From NCBI GenBank assembly GCA_015680685.1, contig MNCI01010139.1, forward strand, positions 71,624 through 135,623: 64,000 bases of DNA, read 5' to 3'. This document shows, one piece after another, positions 35,222-47,436 of this stretch. The notes under the pieces are model-generated. The model did no database searches and was not told the origin of the DNA. It was given only the letters and a program-made list of their open reading frames with translations. The stretch comes from Gnetum montanum (Eukaryota; Streptophyta; Gnetopsida; Gnetales; Gnetaceae). A program made the translations under genes and the position numbers. Numbering within the stretch: position 1 is the stretch's first letter; each line of letters opens with the position of its first letter.

Positions 35222-36135
35222 TGATTAGCATGAAAGTGTCACGTTGATGGGCCCACATTAACGCAACATCGTCGATGGGGTCCCGTTTACGTGGTGTTGC
35301 CCTGTTGACAAGGCTGCATCAAAGTAGTGTTTACTATGCCTACAAGGCCCCATCATCGCAATCCAACAATAAAAACTATAAATATGAGCTCCTAGTTGTG
35401 TTTATGAAAGGTTAAGTCATAGTAATATCCAATCTCATGTAGTTTTTACATTTGAAAGTTAGAATATTTTCCTGAGTGCCCACTATAGGAGTCATTAAGT
35501 GTACGAATCTTTATTTAAGTACTGTTGTACCTAAGCACGATAGTGTGTGCGGCAATAAATATGAGCTTCTTGATAAACTTTGCAGCATTTTGGATAGTTT
35601 AAATGTTTTATTCATGCATTTTATGTTTTTAGCTATTTATTCAATGTTCCTTAGTAATTAAGTAAGATAAGCTAAATAGCAATTAAGTAAACACATAAGT
35701 ACACCCACTTCAAGCATGTGTATGATGTTTGGTAATCCCAACAGTGCTTAATGCTTAGTAACCTAGCAATGTTATATGTGTCCAAGATGTCTACAACAAC
35801 TAGGATAAGATACTTATGTTAGAACTAGTTAAATAATAGTTAGCCCAGTAGATTAAACTAGACATTAAATTACTTTATTATTTATCCTGTTTATTTTAGG
35901 CACCAAAACCATAAACTATAAAATGAAAAAAATCATATGCCTTGATTACACTTAACCATACCTTTGTACATCACAAGTGTAATTGGGAAGACAATGAATG
36001 ACCATTAGGGCAAGGTTCACTTCTTAGATGACTAGTGTACTAGAACACATAGCGCACGTAGAATTTAACTAAATCATACATGAATGCTTCGTGATCCATA
36101 GGGTTGATTGTATGGGTACCTTTCACTGCTCATCA
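35222..36135 (+). repeat. Element A 5' LTR
   Basis: 914-bp LTR, start TGATTAG (decayed TGATGAG), end CTCATCA. It aligns with 47,437-48,366 and with the solo LTR at 13,376. TATA box AACTATAAATATGAGC lies at about 35,372-35,387, after several GTCGATGGGG- and GGCCCCATC-type motifs. AAGG directly precedes it and also follows the right LTR. Confidence 0.9.
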
Positions 36136-36136
36136 T

Positions 36137-36154
36137 TGGTGTTGTTGTTGAGGA
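36137..36154 (+). other. Element A primer-binding site, decayed
   Basis: TGGTGTTGTTGTTGAGGA, one base after the 5' LTR. It equals the tRNA-Asp complement with six differences, all C to T or G to A. This is the pattern expected from deamination of methylated cytosine. Confidence 0.7.
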
Positions 36155-36427
36155 CTCTTTTTGTTTAAAACATGGGCTATCTATGATTAGTGAACATCAT
36201 TAACATCATTGGATGAACCCCTAAGGTCAACATCACTCTCACATGTAATATAATTATATAAGCACACTAAAATTCTATTTGTTTGCAAAATTTCTTCTTC
36301 TCTAAGGTGTGACGATGCTAAACCACTGATCCCATAATAGTATAAGATGGTATATACTCATCCAAATGATTATGTGCCTAATTTCACCTTAATTCTACAT
36401 TAGGATGAACAACTATGATGGTGTGAT

Positions 36428-38660
36428 ATGGAAGGTAACATTATAATGCCTCCTGATCAATCTATGTCTATGATGTTGTCTCAAAATCTTAAGAAATTAA
36501 GCATTGACAGTCTTCAAGAGGAGGACGTTGTGCATGATTATGACTACCAAGACTACCATCCCACTAAAAAACAACACAAGAGAGATCAACACAAGGAGAA
36601 ACATCATGAATTTGCAAAGGAAAAATAGTTCACCAATCCCTTGTTCTTTCTGAACCAAGATAACATTGATGACCCCTTCTCTAGGGGCTCTCAACATGAA
36701 AATTCTCCACCCCTCATTATTGGTGATGGGGGGTGTGAACATGAATATCCATTCCACTATCAAAAAACCAAGTTCAAGTAAATATGGCAATCAAGGGAAG
36801 GGCTCAGACAAGTATCAAAATGATAAGAAACCTAATGAACATGGCCATGATAATCAAAGGAGAGTTAGCAAATACCATGGTGGTGGTAGTCCTCCTCCCT
36901 CTTCATCCTCTTCATCTGCATCTTCTTCTTCTTCTTCTTTTAGTTGTGAAAAACATTGTATAATGAACAATCATGATGGAGGTGAGTAGTAGGAAAATAA
37001 TACCTATCGCCATGCCCATAATAATTGAAGGGGTAACAGAGGACATCATTGGTGACAATGAAATAATGATGATGTTGAGCCTTTACTGGTAACTTGGATC
37101 ATGCTTAACATTGTAGAGGCTATTTCCTCTACAATGACTAATAGAAATTGAAGCTATTTCCTAGAATACTCATCAAAGAGCAGAAAGCTACTACCAATCC
37201 TTCTAATCAAAATCCATTCATAGATGGAGTATCATGCTTAAAATATTTAATGATGAATACCAAACATACTTTAGAGTGTCTAATTTAAGAAGGAAAATCA
37301 AATGTTGGAAATAGCGAATACATGAACCCTTAGATGCCACCATGCATAGATATTATTCTCTCTTACATCGATGCCCTAGCCATGGTTATTCTTAGAGGGA
37401 AAAACTTTGCCACATCATAGATGGGCTCAAAGTAGAAACTAGAAGAACTCTTGGGTTTATGCCCAAGGAAGACTATTCAAACTAAGAGCTCATCAGATAC
37501 AAAGGCTAATAGAGTAGGTAGTAAAAGAAGATGAGTTATGAAAAAGGAAAAGTGTAAAAGAATATAATAAATATTCTTCCATCAAGAAAAGGAAGGTTCA
37601 ATTTTGTGATAAGGAGGAGTCACCACTTGATGAGGTGGTGAATAGGAAAACCTTGCCCATCTGAAAATTTATTTTTGATATTTTGACAAAGGTTGATGAA
37701 TTAGGGGACTCTTTGGATGAAAAATTCCAAACTGCTTTGAAGATTACTGAAGAATCAAAAGAGTAGAATAGCAATCACAACTACACGGGGTGGAAAGAAG
37801 TTGAATGTGCCTACCAAAAAGGCAAGGGAAAAGCTATTGTAGTAGAAGAAGTTGTGGAGATAGACTCCAATGATGATGTTGGATGTGACATTTGTTAGTA
37901 TGAACATCCTACAGGATTTTGCCTTGTGGTTTCACACTTAAAAGAGTCTGAGATGTACATAATGAATCCTTAACTAGCATGGAGGCAAGCACCTAGATGA
38001 TTACCTTATCCTCAAGGCAATCTAAGGTAATTCCACTAGCAACAAATAAGATTACTATCCAAGTGGAGCTCCACCACAACCGTATGAGAAATACTAGTAG
38101 TAGCAGCAACCACAGTTGTGGGTGGTACCACCACCAAGATAGTAGTACCCTTACAAGCAACTAGATCCATATGGGTACTATGTTTAACAACTTGTTTCTA
38201 CATGAAGTTCTGCCAACCATGCCTCATTCCAACAACACTATTGTCCTCTAGAGTACCATTAAACTCATTCATCATCTACTTGAGGAAAGCACCCCTATCC
38301 ATACTATCCTCCACATTTGTCTACACACATCCCTCCACCCTCAACCCAGTTACCTCATGCTTAATCCATGTAGGGTGAAATTCCCTGAAAGCCATAGCAA
38401 CAAAATGCTACAAGGGATGTAAATTTATAACGAGCCTTCTAGTTGAGTGGTTTGGATAATTGATCTAGAAAATGATCAGTTTTCCAACCCAACAGTCCTC
38501 CAAAACCCTCACAACCTAATGCATCTAGTCACTTTGTATCTTCAACATCTTCATCCTCTACATCAAACACATTCGAAAGCCCTTCAAATCAAACACCACC
38601 TCAAATCCTCACTATGAAGTTAACTCATGCCATCTCCATGGATCAAGGATAGAAACCTTC
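36428..38660 (+). pseudogene. Element A gag
   Basis: The N-terminal part at 36,428-36,625 has a DYHPTKKQHKRDQHKEKHH stretch that lines up with the YYHPIEAQCMRDSRKESQH part of element C. A serine-rich run lies at 36,890-36,960 (TCT-rich DNA). The gag core is reduced to a KLKLFPRILIKE trace near 37,150. The zinc knuckle region near 37,885 reads CDIC, stop, YEHPTGFC. A proline/tyrosine-rich region follows. Several frameshifts and many stops are present. Confidence 0.65.
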
Positions 38661-38679
38661 CCACAAAGAGATCTAACTA

Positions 38680-39060
38680 AGGAAGTCCTCTTATTTACTT
38701 ATAGATCATTGAACATGAGCAATGCAAGGTTCTTCTTAATTTTTGTTATGGTGTCAATCTCATCTCCTATGGCATGTACAAGGGCTGGAACCAACCACCT
38801 CTTAAGAAGAGAAATATCCATTTGAAATTGGAAAACCAGTCAATCATTGCCCCTTTGGAATTAGTGGAGGACATTGTGACCACGGTTTATGGGTGGTCCT
38901 ATCCTACCAATTTTCTAGTGATAAAGGTAGAAAACTGCAAAGGTGACTTCCCCATCATCATGGAACATGCATGGTTAAGCATTGTTGATGCATGAATGGG
39001 CATCAAGAACCTCTCCTTGAAAATTTCCAAGGAGAACGAATTTGGATGTCTTAAGAATAA
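38680..39060 (+). pseudogene. Element A aspartic protease
   Basis: The active-site stretch reads LLNFCYGVNLIS, where element C has LLDLGSGVNLIS, so the catalytic aspartate is replaced by asparagine. Then HLKLENQSIIAPLELVEDIV and FLVIKVENCKGDFPIIM follow in the open frame 38,774-38,995. It shares one reading frame with RT and integrase downstream. Confidence 0.75.
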
Positions 39061-39358
39061 GTGATTTGCATGCATTGTGTACAACAATAATAGATGCAAT
39101 TACATGTAGAAAATCTAATTGATTAAAAGTACATACATTAAAGCATGCAACCGATGTGCACATGAAATAGATATTCAAAGGTACTTATACATAGCCACTA
39201 AAAAATAAGAGGTCTCTAAGTGGCTGATATCTAACTTTAATAGTAGAACACTATGCATAGAACCTACTAAGAGCCTAACATGTGCCTATGTCAAGGGCAT
39301 GGTTGAACTTGACCTAGTTCATCACTAACTCTCTGATAATGAAGATGATGATACCTAT

Positions 39359-40330
39359 TTGGGAGAGTTAGAAATATTTGATAATTTCAAGCTAAAACCC
39401 CTAGATTTAAAAACACTACTAGCCACCATGAAGTATGCATTTTTAAAATTTTTTAAGCTAATTATAATCAATGCAAATCTTGCTCTTGAACAAAAAGAAA
39501 AGCTATTGCAGTTGGTTAAAAAATGGCCAATAGCCTTTGCTTGGTCATATCTTGAACTGAACAGAATTGATCCAAGGATATGCTAGCGTTGTATCTACAC
39601 TGACCTAGCCATGAATCCAAGAAGTTAGCCACAGATGTTGCTAAACTCCAAGTTGAAATGAATTGTTAAAGAAAAAATAGAAAAACTCCTCAAGGTAGGG
39701 TTCATCTATCACATCATGGATAGTGAGTGGATTAGCCCACTCATAATTATGCCAAAGAAAGGTAGAAAGTAGTGGGTCTGCATCAACTTTAGGCTATTGA
39801 ATATGGCAATATTTAAAGATCATTTTGCATTACCATTTATGGATCAAGTATTGGACACTATATCTAGGCATTACTATTATAGATTCTTTTATAGTTATAG
39901 CGGCTATAACCAAATCTAGATTGCACCTGAAGATGAGGACAAAACAACATTCATGAGTCCCTAGGGGACTCTTGCATATTGCAATATGTCATTTAGTCTA
40001 TGTAATGCCCCTACAACATTCCAATGCCTACTCCTAAGTATTTTTCAAATGTAGATTGGTATCAGGATATAAGTCTTTATAGATGACTTCTCTACCTATG
40101 GGACTACATTTGAGCAAGCCGTAAATCACCTTGAGCAAGTACTAAAAAGATGTGTTGAAACAAACCATAGGCTCAATTTTCAAAAAATCCATTTAACGGT
40201 CTAGGAAGGCATAGTACTAGGGCACAAAATTACTCAAAGAAGGATTAAGGTAGACACTAAAAAGATAAGGGTTATCCAAGGAATCACATGTCAACTAGAG
40301 ATAGTCAAAGATGTCCAGTCATTCCTTGGA
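39359..40330 (+). pseudogene. Element A reverse transcriptase
   Basis: Same frame as the protease. Blocks in order: an EKLLQLVKKWPIAFAWSY pre-RT part (39,500-39,550), EKIEKLLKVGFIYHI, SEWISPLIIMPKKGRK, a CINFRLLNMA block, YSGYNQI, a LAYCNMSFSLCNAPTTFQ block near 39,990, and FIDDFSTYG at about 40,075, which keeps both catalytic aspartates (F-I-D-D). EGIVLGHKITQRRIKVD follows at about 40,208. Interrupted by several stops, most of them one transition away from Gln, Trp or Arg codons. Confidence 0.85.
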
Positions 40331-40870
40331 TACACTAGCTACTACTAATAGTTTATAGAGAATTTCTCTAATATCACAAAGTTATGGATTAAGCTTATAA
40401 AGAAAGATTCTCCATTCATCTAGACCAAGGAATGTGAACATGCATTCCAATAGCTAAAGGAAAAACTCATAGAAACTTCAATTCTACAGGAACTAGACTA
40501 GTCTAGACCATTTCACATAATGATAGATGTATCTAGTTATGCCTTAGGAGCCTTGCTTATACAATTGGATGATAAGAAACATCCATATTACATCCACTAC
40601 ACATGATGAAGCATTGTGGATGTATACTTGAATTACATCACAACTTAGAAAGAACTAATGACAGTGGTGTATGTTCTTGAAAAGTTCAAGTACTATGTGG
40701 TTGGCTATAAAGTATTTGTATACATATATCACAGTTCCATCCACTTCCTAATAAACAAGTCAATGATAAGCCCTTGTATCATACGGTGGTCATGATCTTG
40801 CAAGAATTTAGTCTCACAATGGTAGATTTAAAAAGGGACTGAGAATGTGGTCATTAACCATCCCTCTTGA
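40331..40870 (+). pseudogene. Element A RNase H
   Basis: After an FIWTKEC-type block with W replaced by a TAG, the segment at about 40,500 reads RPFHIMIDVSSYALGALLIQ, the first RNase H block. KELMTVVYVLEKFKYYVVGY at about 40,650 is the second block. Then VFVYIYHSSIHFLINK matches the third block. Frame is kept from RT. Confidence 0.8.
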
Positions 40871-41039
40871 TTAACATGGGATAACAAAGAGGAGGAGAGC
40901 CCACTCTCTAATTAATTTTTAGATGAACTCCTCTTTATAGGAGCAATAAATGACCAAGTGCCTGTTAAATCAAAATGGTATGATGGAATCCTCACTTACC
41001 TTCTTACTCAAAAGATGCCATAAGATCTAGACTTTAGGA

Positions 41040-42220
41040 AGAAGCAATAGTTTTTTCATCAAGCTAAGTACTTCATGGAAATCAATAGAAACCTCTACAA
41101 GATATGCATCGATGGCCTAGTTTGTTGGTGTGTTCCTGATGCAGACTAATTACACGTTCTCTAGGATGCTCATGAAGGTCCTTGTAGAGGTCATTATGTT
41201 GGGAGAAACACGACCATAAAAATCATTATGGTAGGATAATATTGGCCTACAATCTTCAAGGATGCCCACCAATTTATCTAATCTTGTAAACATTGTCAAT
41301 GAGATGGTGAGGTGATTGCTCGAATGAAGGGTTATCAATAGTGGATTCAACCACTAGAGCCCTTTGACATATGGGGCATAGAATTCATGGGTCCCATCAC
41401 AGCCATGCCCAATAACAAGACATACAACATCATAGTAGTTGACTATTGTACCAAATGGGTAGAAACAGTAGCTATCACTGATTGTACATCATCCACCACT
41501 GCTAGATTTGTACAACATATTTTAAATAGGTTTGGTATGTCATTTGCATTGATTTCTAACAATGGAACCCATTTTATAGGTGCCACATTTTGAAAGTTAA
41601 TGTAACATTTGGGGGTCGAACATAAAGTAACATCTTATCACCACCAAGACAATGGTCATGCAAAGGTAACTAATAGGAAGATTACAAAGATTATAACAAG
41701 AATTATTAGCAAATATAGGAGAGACTAGAGCACAAAACTCAATGATGCCCTCTAGGCCTACCACTCAACATGGAAACTCCCTATAGGCTACTCTCCCTAT
41801 GAGCTAGTGGATGGAAAACTTCTAACACTTCCAATCTAATTTGAGCTTTGTACACTTTTAACAACCTATGACTTGAACCTTGACCCAAGCCTAGCATAAA
41901 AAGAAAGATTTATGAACTTGAATGTGTTAGATGAAAATTGATTAGTGGTCCTATATTTGAATGAAGTGCACAAGGTATACAAGAAGAAATTCCATGACCT
42001 CAGAATACGGAAAGTAAAATTTCAACTGTGAGATAAGGTTCTCTACTGGAATCCCACACACATACCTAAGAAAACTAAATTACAAATGTTGTGTGAGGGA
42101 CCTTTTATAATTGAAAAATTTTTTTCCTATGGGGCCATGTTAATCTCAAAACCTTAGAGCCCAAACAAAAAGTAGTTGGTTAACATCGAACAAGTAAAAC
42201 CTTTTATTAAGACAAAGTAA
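41040..42220 (+). pseudogene. Element A integrase
   Basis: HEGPCRGHYVG near 41,170 and SCKHCQ near 41,290 form the HHCC zinc part. The core has FDIWGIEFMGP at 41,362, then DYCTKWVE near 41,440. The second catalytic block reads ISNNGTHF (41,549-41,572) where the D of SDNG is changed to N. The third reads KVTNRKITK where the E of NREI is changed to K. Both fit G to A. A KLQMLCEGPFIIEKFF part near 42,085 is the C-terminal GPF/Y-type block. The frame ends with TAA at 42,218-42,220. Confidence 0.8.
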
Positions 42221-42279
42221 GCCAATACAATAAATACTTCAATGGATGGATAATCACACTCAATATTTTGGATCTCCTC

Positions 42280-42520
42280 CTTCCAACTTAGTTGTGGGGG
42301 AGATGGTCATCTGTGCTAATCATCCACATGGCTCCTCATTTTTTCTATTTTTTTTTTACAGATTTTTATCTTTGCAAAATTGTTTCTTTTACACCTTTTT
42401 TGATATTAAAACTTCTTATCGTTTTACACCAGTTTTTGTTTTACACCATCATTAGTACATTTAAATCTTTCTTGAATTTTACAATTTTTTATATATTTTA
42501 CTTTGTTTGAGTGTGATTTT
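42280..42520 (+). promoter_or_regulatory. Conserved post-pol purine block and splice-acceptor-like tract
   Basis: GTTGTGGGGGAGATGG at 42,291-42,306 resembles the polypurine tract next to the LTR, and is conserved in element C. About 30 bases later comes a long pyrimidine run ending TTTTTTTTACAG at 42,361, a good 3' splice-site shape, and then TTTTACAC repeats. Position is right for a second plus-strand primer and for splicing to the third ORF. Both roles are inference. Confidence 0.45.
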
Positions 42521-44370
42521 CTAATTCTTACTGATAAACATGTTTTGTTCCAATAGGACACAATGATCCTATAGCTGCTACTAATGCTAGTTTATGCTTA
42601 ATGTTTTATTTTCTAATTTCTAGTTTCTATTTCTAAATTTTTTATACCGATGGCTATGTCATGGTTTCTTTTACATGGAACAGGTAGTGAGTTCATGACA
42701 TTCATAAACTCTATGGTTTTCTTTGTTTTGGAAGTTTGAGGTTCCTTTCATTAAATAAAATTTTAATAAATTTTTAATCTCGGTAGTTTTCAAAATTGGG
42801 AAGGATTCAAAGGTTTGCACAAGGTGTGGCTTCAAGGGAACTCAATACTCTTTGTACTATTCTACTTACTTGGGTGCTTAAGTATTTTCATAAACGTCTT
42901 ATTGTTCCATGTTGACCAATAATAGGAATTCAAATAAAGTCTTTGCATGGTGTGATTCCCATCCCAAAAAAATCAAAATCAAAATAAAAAAAATAAAACA
43001 TACATGATGGAAATTTAGAGCACATCCCTTAGATAGATACATGGACTACAAGAACTAGTTATGGGACTAGAAAGACATGTTACCCATGCCTGAAGGTCCC
43101 CTATAACTAAGGCCCTCTTTTACTTCCTACTTCTCTTTTCTTCTCTTTATGGAATGATGGTTGTTCTATGGGAGCACTCTTGTGTCTCAAGGGGATGGAT
43201 CAGTCTTGGAGTGATGATGTGAAGTCACTAAAAGATGTTGGTTTTGGTCTAGGCTAAGGATACATCTTCTTAAGTCATTTTAAACATAAAAATCTATAAT
43301 AAACTTTTTATGACCTCAATTTGAAATTCCATTCCACCTTCTTCATCATCCATCTATGCTATCTATAACTCACCTTACTACTAAAGTCAATGTTCTTGAT
43401 TTCATGTTTTGGTTTGATTTTCTTAAATTCTTAGGTAGAATCTTCAAAGTTTTGATCCTTAACTTCCATTGACTATTAATTATCTATAGGGCCCATGGAC
43501 TCCTTAGGTTGAGTTTATGCAAGGGTAAACAAGGCATGTTCCTGCTATAGAAATTATCCACTTACATCTCTCTTGGTTGGGTTAATTAAGCACCTTATCC
43601 TTAGGCATTCTTGCAATTAGAATCTTTCAAAGATCCATCTTCTACATCAAGCCATGTGCGCCTTTACATATTTTGTTCAATAAACACATTCTCCATCAAA
43701 TTTTTCAATTTTTTTAGCTTTCAAAGATACTTTTCAATGATTTCATCATATTCTTGGCCTTTCTAGAACTCCATGGACCCAAAATTCATTGATAAATTTC
43801 TTATATTTTTTAAATATATTAAAATGTTTTTCTATAGGCTCCATATACGGGGCCCCATTAATCGAGTAGATGCCTATTCAAGGCCCCATATATGCAGCTC
43901 TGTAAACATACCAAAAAAAAATATTATATATATGCATGACCCCACTTTGATATTTTTACATTTTCTCACAAAAGCTAAGGGAGTTTTTCAAACATTCAGA
44001 GCCCAAAACCTTCTAGATCCCATAACTTCCTAACCAGTTATCCAAATCACTCAATTCTTCAAACCTGAAACTACTGAAGGTAAGATCTTCATCATGGGGG
44101 CCACAAATGTGCCATTTTTTATAGAAACTTTTTAGCCAATTTTTTAACTCCCACAAAGGTTTAAGTAAGAAATCAACTATTAAACACCAAATTACAAACG
44201 TTAAACCTTTTCAAGAAGCTCTAGTGATATTTACAATAAATAATTAATAAAATAATCAATCTACCATGGTCCAACCTTAGCCAAAGTGTAACTAACCGAC
44301 ATGGTAAGGTATTGAAAAATTTAAAGTTACACATTATATTTACTATTCCACAAATGTGTTGTGACTGCAA
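42521..44370 (+). other. Element A non-coding stretch between pol and third ORF
   Basis: About 1.85 kb with no open coding sequence. Blocks at 42,830-43,240 are shared with element C in the same order, for example ACTTCAAGGGAACT and GATGTGAAGTCA phrases. Near 43,840-43,910 a short GGCCCCATA unit occurs twice. Confidence 0.5.
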
Positions 44371-47129
44371 ATGGCACAAAAAGGAAAATCCATGTAGGAA
44401 GAAAGACTATGCCAACCAAGGGAGAAACAACTTAGAATAGGAAGGGGCCAAGAGCAAGCCTAGGAGGAACCACTTACAACCCACACCACAAGTCCTCTTA
44501 GGGAAGAGGCTAAGGTGGAATATATTTGACAAATTCTAGAACCAGTAGTAGTAATAGAACATTCAAACTAGAATGACACACCAACTTAGTAAGAAAATAT
44601 TGAGGTGAGCTTAACATAAGCCTACCTAAATCAAATCAGATCAAGGAAGGTCCAAAACATGGTGCTTTAAGAGTTAAACATTGGTCCTTTCCTAGAGCAA
44701 ACACCAAATGAAGTGCAAGACCAACTAAAGGCCTTTTCCATGTGGCCAATCATCACTTCCACCGGGGAGTGCCACATGGGAGAGATATTTTTATTCTAGA
44801 ACAATAGGAAAGCTTGATTAATGATAAAAATCAAGGACATCTTCGTGTCCTACTTAGTGCAAGCCATTATTGAACTGCTTGGATTACCAGTAACAGGGAT
44901 GAATCTCATTGAGATTCCAATGCAGGTAGACCCTAGCAACAAAAAAGAGTGGGTGTGATAGTGCTATGGTGTCAACCATAAGGAGTTTGACATGTTCATA
45001 CCAATAGAAAGGATCCACTATAAGATAGTAGCCTTTCACCTAAATCCTATAGTGGGGCCCAACAAAATCATCATCTTTTCTACCCATGCATGTGCTATTC
45101 TGAGTGGGACATTCTTTGTCAACCTTCCACAGTTGATCTATCTAGAGATGGAAAAGTAATTTAAAGAAAATGAACGTGGAGTGAAGGAACTCACATTCCC
45201 ATGTCTCATTAGAAAACTATATCAGAAGGAAGGAATAGTCTATTATGTAAACGATGCTATCAAGCATGCTTCGATCACTAATGGGGGAAGAAATGATGAA
45301 AAACAAAATGCCTACAAAAATCATTCAAGGAGAGGAGCACTAGCCATTACCTCCACTTTTCACTCAAACAATTATACTGGACATCATTATAATAGCCCAA
45401 CAATTGCATGAGTATTGAGAATGGCTCCTAAGTGAACAAGAGCAATGAGTAGGCACGAGTGATGGGGACCCATGTGTGTACCAAGCAGCAATGAGTCACC
45501 TAAATGAGGTGGTTGAGATAATCAGCCTAATGGATGGAGGTGGATCCATTTTCTTAGCCCAAAGAATGCAATTATTCACAAGATCAAATTCTAGCACTAG
45601 AGAGGTCACAATATCTCTCATAGAATAGCAACCACTCCTAGAAATCTCTAGAAATGCTACAACCTTCTTGATGTGTTTGAACAAAGAAGAGGGGGTAATA
45701 GTATTGGTGATGCAGCACCAAGGGAAAGAGACAATAGTAGAGGTGATTGTTAACTGAATTTCCAAAACCCTTAATGCACCTATGGCATCTATACCAGATG
45801 TCACTATACTAAAAGATGTGCAAATGTTCATAGGGACCCCAAGTAGCAAAATAAATGTAGCACAGTGTGAAGAACTACTAGACCAACTGGAGAAAACTAT
45901 GTAATCACTTCTAGATGTCTTTGATCTTTTGGATAATATTACTATAACCATCAAAAACATCAGCTTAGAGAGGAAACTCAAAATTGCTAAGGAGTTGAAC
46001 AAATGCTTGGCTGCTAAAATTGCCAAATTAAGAGCCCAAATTTTTGATCCTACATTTCACAACTTGACATTGACAAATGATGAAGCTCTTGAATAGCTTC
46101 ACACTAGACTAAAAAGGATTGAGTGTGTGATAGAGACGATGGTCTTCTAACAATCCTTGATAGAGGCTACATAGGACAAAATTATGATGGCCTTGGATCA
46201 AATCCACTGGGAGAATGTACAATTGACTACAAAGAACTATCATCTATAGAATGTTGATGAGCACAAACAACAATTAACTGAATTCATCCATCAACAATAG
46301 GACCAACTATTTAGAGCAAACATAGAGCTAAAAAGAAAATAGAAACCTCTCCATGGAGGAGTTCCATGCCCTTTGCCAAAAGATTGTAATTAAGGTAGGC
46401 ACTTGGAAATCAGAGGGTCTTAAATTTGAGAGAGTTAAGGATCATTACAGAGATTAATTCGGTCTACAAAAAGAAATAAATAAAAAACAAATTCAGTTGG
46501 CAAATGCAAAAGTGAATGAAATTCTCCAACAAATCTAGCAAGGAAGAGAATTGTAACAACCCATCATTGATGGGATAGATACCTACAACAAGGTAGAAAT
46601 TTGCATGAATGAGTTGTAGATTGAAGAGATGATAGAATACATGGAGCTTAAAAATATCCAAGATGCAAATCTTGCCATGTTGACTATTGGATGGTCATAG
46701 TTAGAATTAGAGAAGTAGGTGACCAACTCATACTTATTGTACAAGGCCAAGTTCAAGCATCACAAGGACACCAAGAAAAAGCTTGCGGTGGCAAACACTG
46801 AACTTGAAGTTCTCAAGGGTAAATACACTAATTAAAGATCTATCACTGAGAACCTAGCCATAAGGATGAATGACTACCATGAGTTGCAAAACATAATCAA
46901 GGTGTTTGATGTGCAATGCAAACAATTCGCTACCCAGTTTGAAAATACTGAGTTGTTCACAGTAATGTCTTATCCATGGGATATCCTCATTTCAATGCAC
47001 ATTGGCGATGTTTTGTGGACTTTGAATGATTCATGGAGTAAGGAGGAGAAGATGAAGTCATTACTAGATGCCTTTCACCTTTTTTTACTAGAGGTTGTAG
47101 CTATAGTAGGATATCCACAGTTGCCTTAG
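44371..47129 (+). pseudogene. Element A third ORF, long protein with predicted coiled coil
   Basis: Starts at ATGGCACAAAAAG (44,371), the first ATG of the frame that carries the conserved part. The ELNIGPFLEQTPNEVQDQL block (44,671) is conserved in element B. Around 45,060-45,240 an IFSTHACAILSGTFFVNLP stretch, then LTFPCLIRKLYQKEGIVYY, resembles the plant transposon protein domain often found in Athila-like ORFs. From 45,480 another frame gives long leucine- and charged-rich sequence (ISLERKLKIAKELNKCLAAK, IQLANAKVNEILQQI) with heptad-like spacing to about 46,850. The open end at 46,866-47,129 closes at GYPQLP. I see no membrane segment. The whole has stops and at least one or two frameshifts. 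Role unknown. Confidence 0.55.
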
Positions 47130-47424
47130 CCATTACATGTGCTCGAAACTAGTGAAGGTCCTTCAGAACCTCAAGAGCCTCCACTACCTAGGACTATCTA
47201 ATCTTCTCCATTTCTTTCATGCCATTAGAATATGTGCTATCCAATTTTGTGTAGTCATGTTATGGTGTTCAATTTTGTGTCATGAACAACATAATTTTTG
47301 TAATGTGTTGATTTGTACACTTGGGCACTTAGTTTTGTCAAGTTAGTTTATTATGTATAGAGTCAATCAATAATCTCATACCTTCCCAATTTTGTAGAGG
47401 AACTTGAGGATGAGTTTTCATTTA

Positions 47425-47436
47425 GTCATGGGGGTA
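47425..47436 (+). other. Element A polypurine tract
   Basis: GTCATGGGGGTA directly before the TGATGAG of the 3' LTR, the same form as in B and C. Confidence 0.8.

Noticed and set aside
38680-42220. Alternative genetic code or stop-codon readthrough in element A pol
   Set aside because: The stops are a mix of TAG, TAA and TGA, mostly explained by single transitions, and catalytic residues are also lost.
45496-46026. 176-codon minus-strand frame
   Set aside because: It is antisense to the third ORF of element A, whose plus-strand frame gives coherent coiled-coil-like sequence here.
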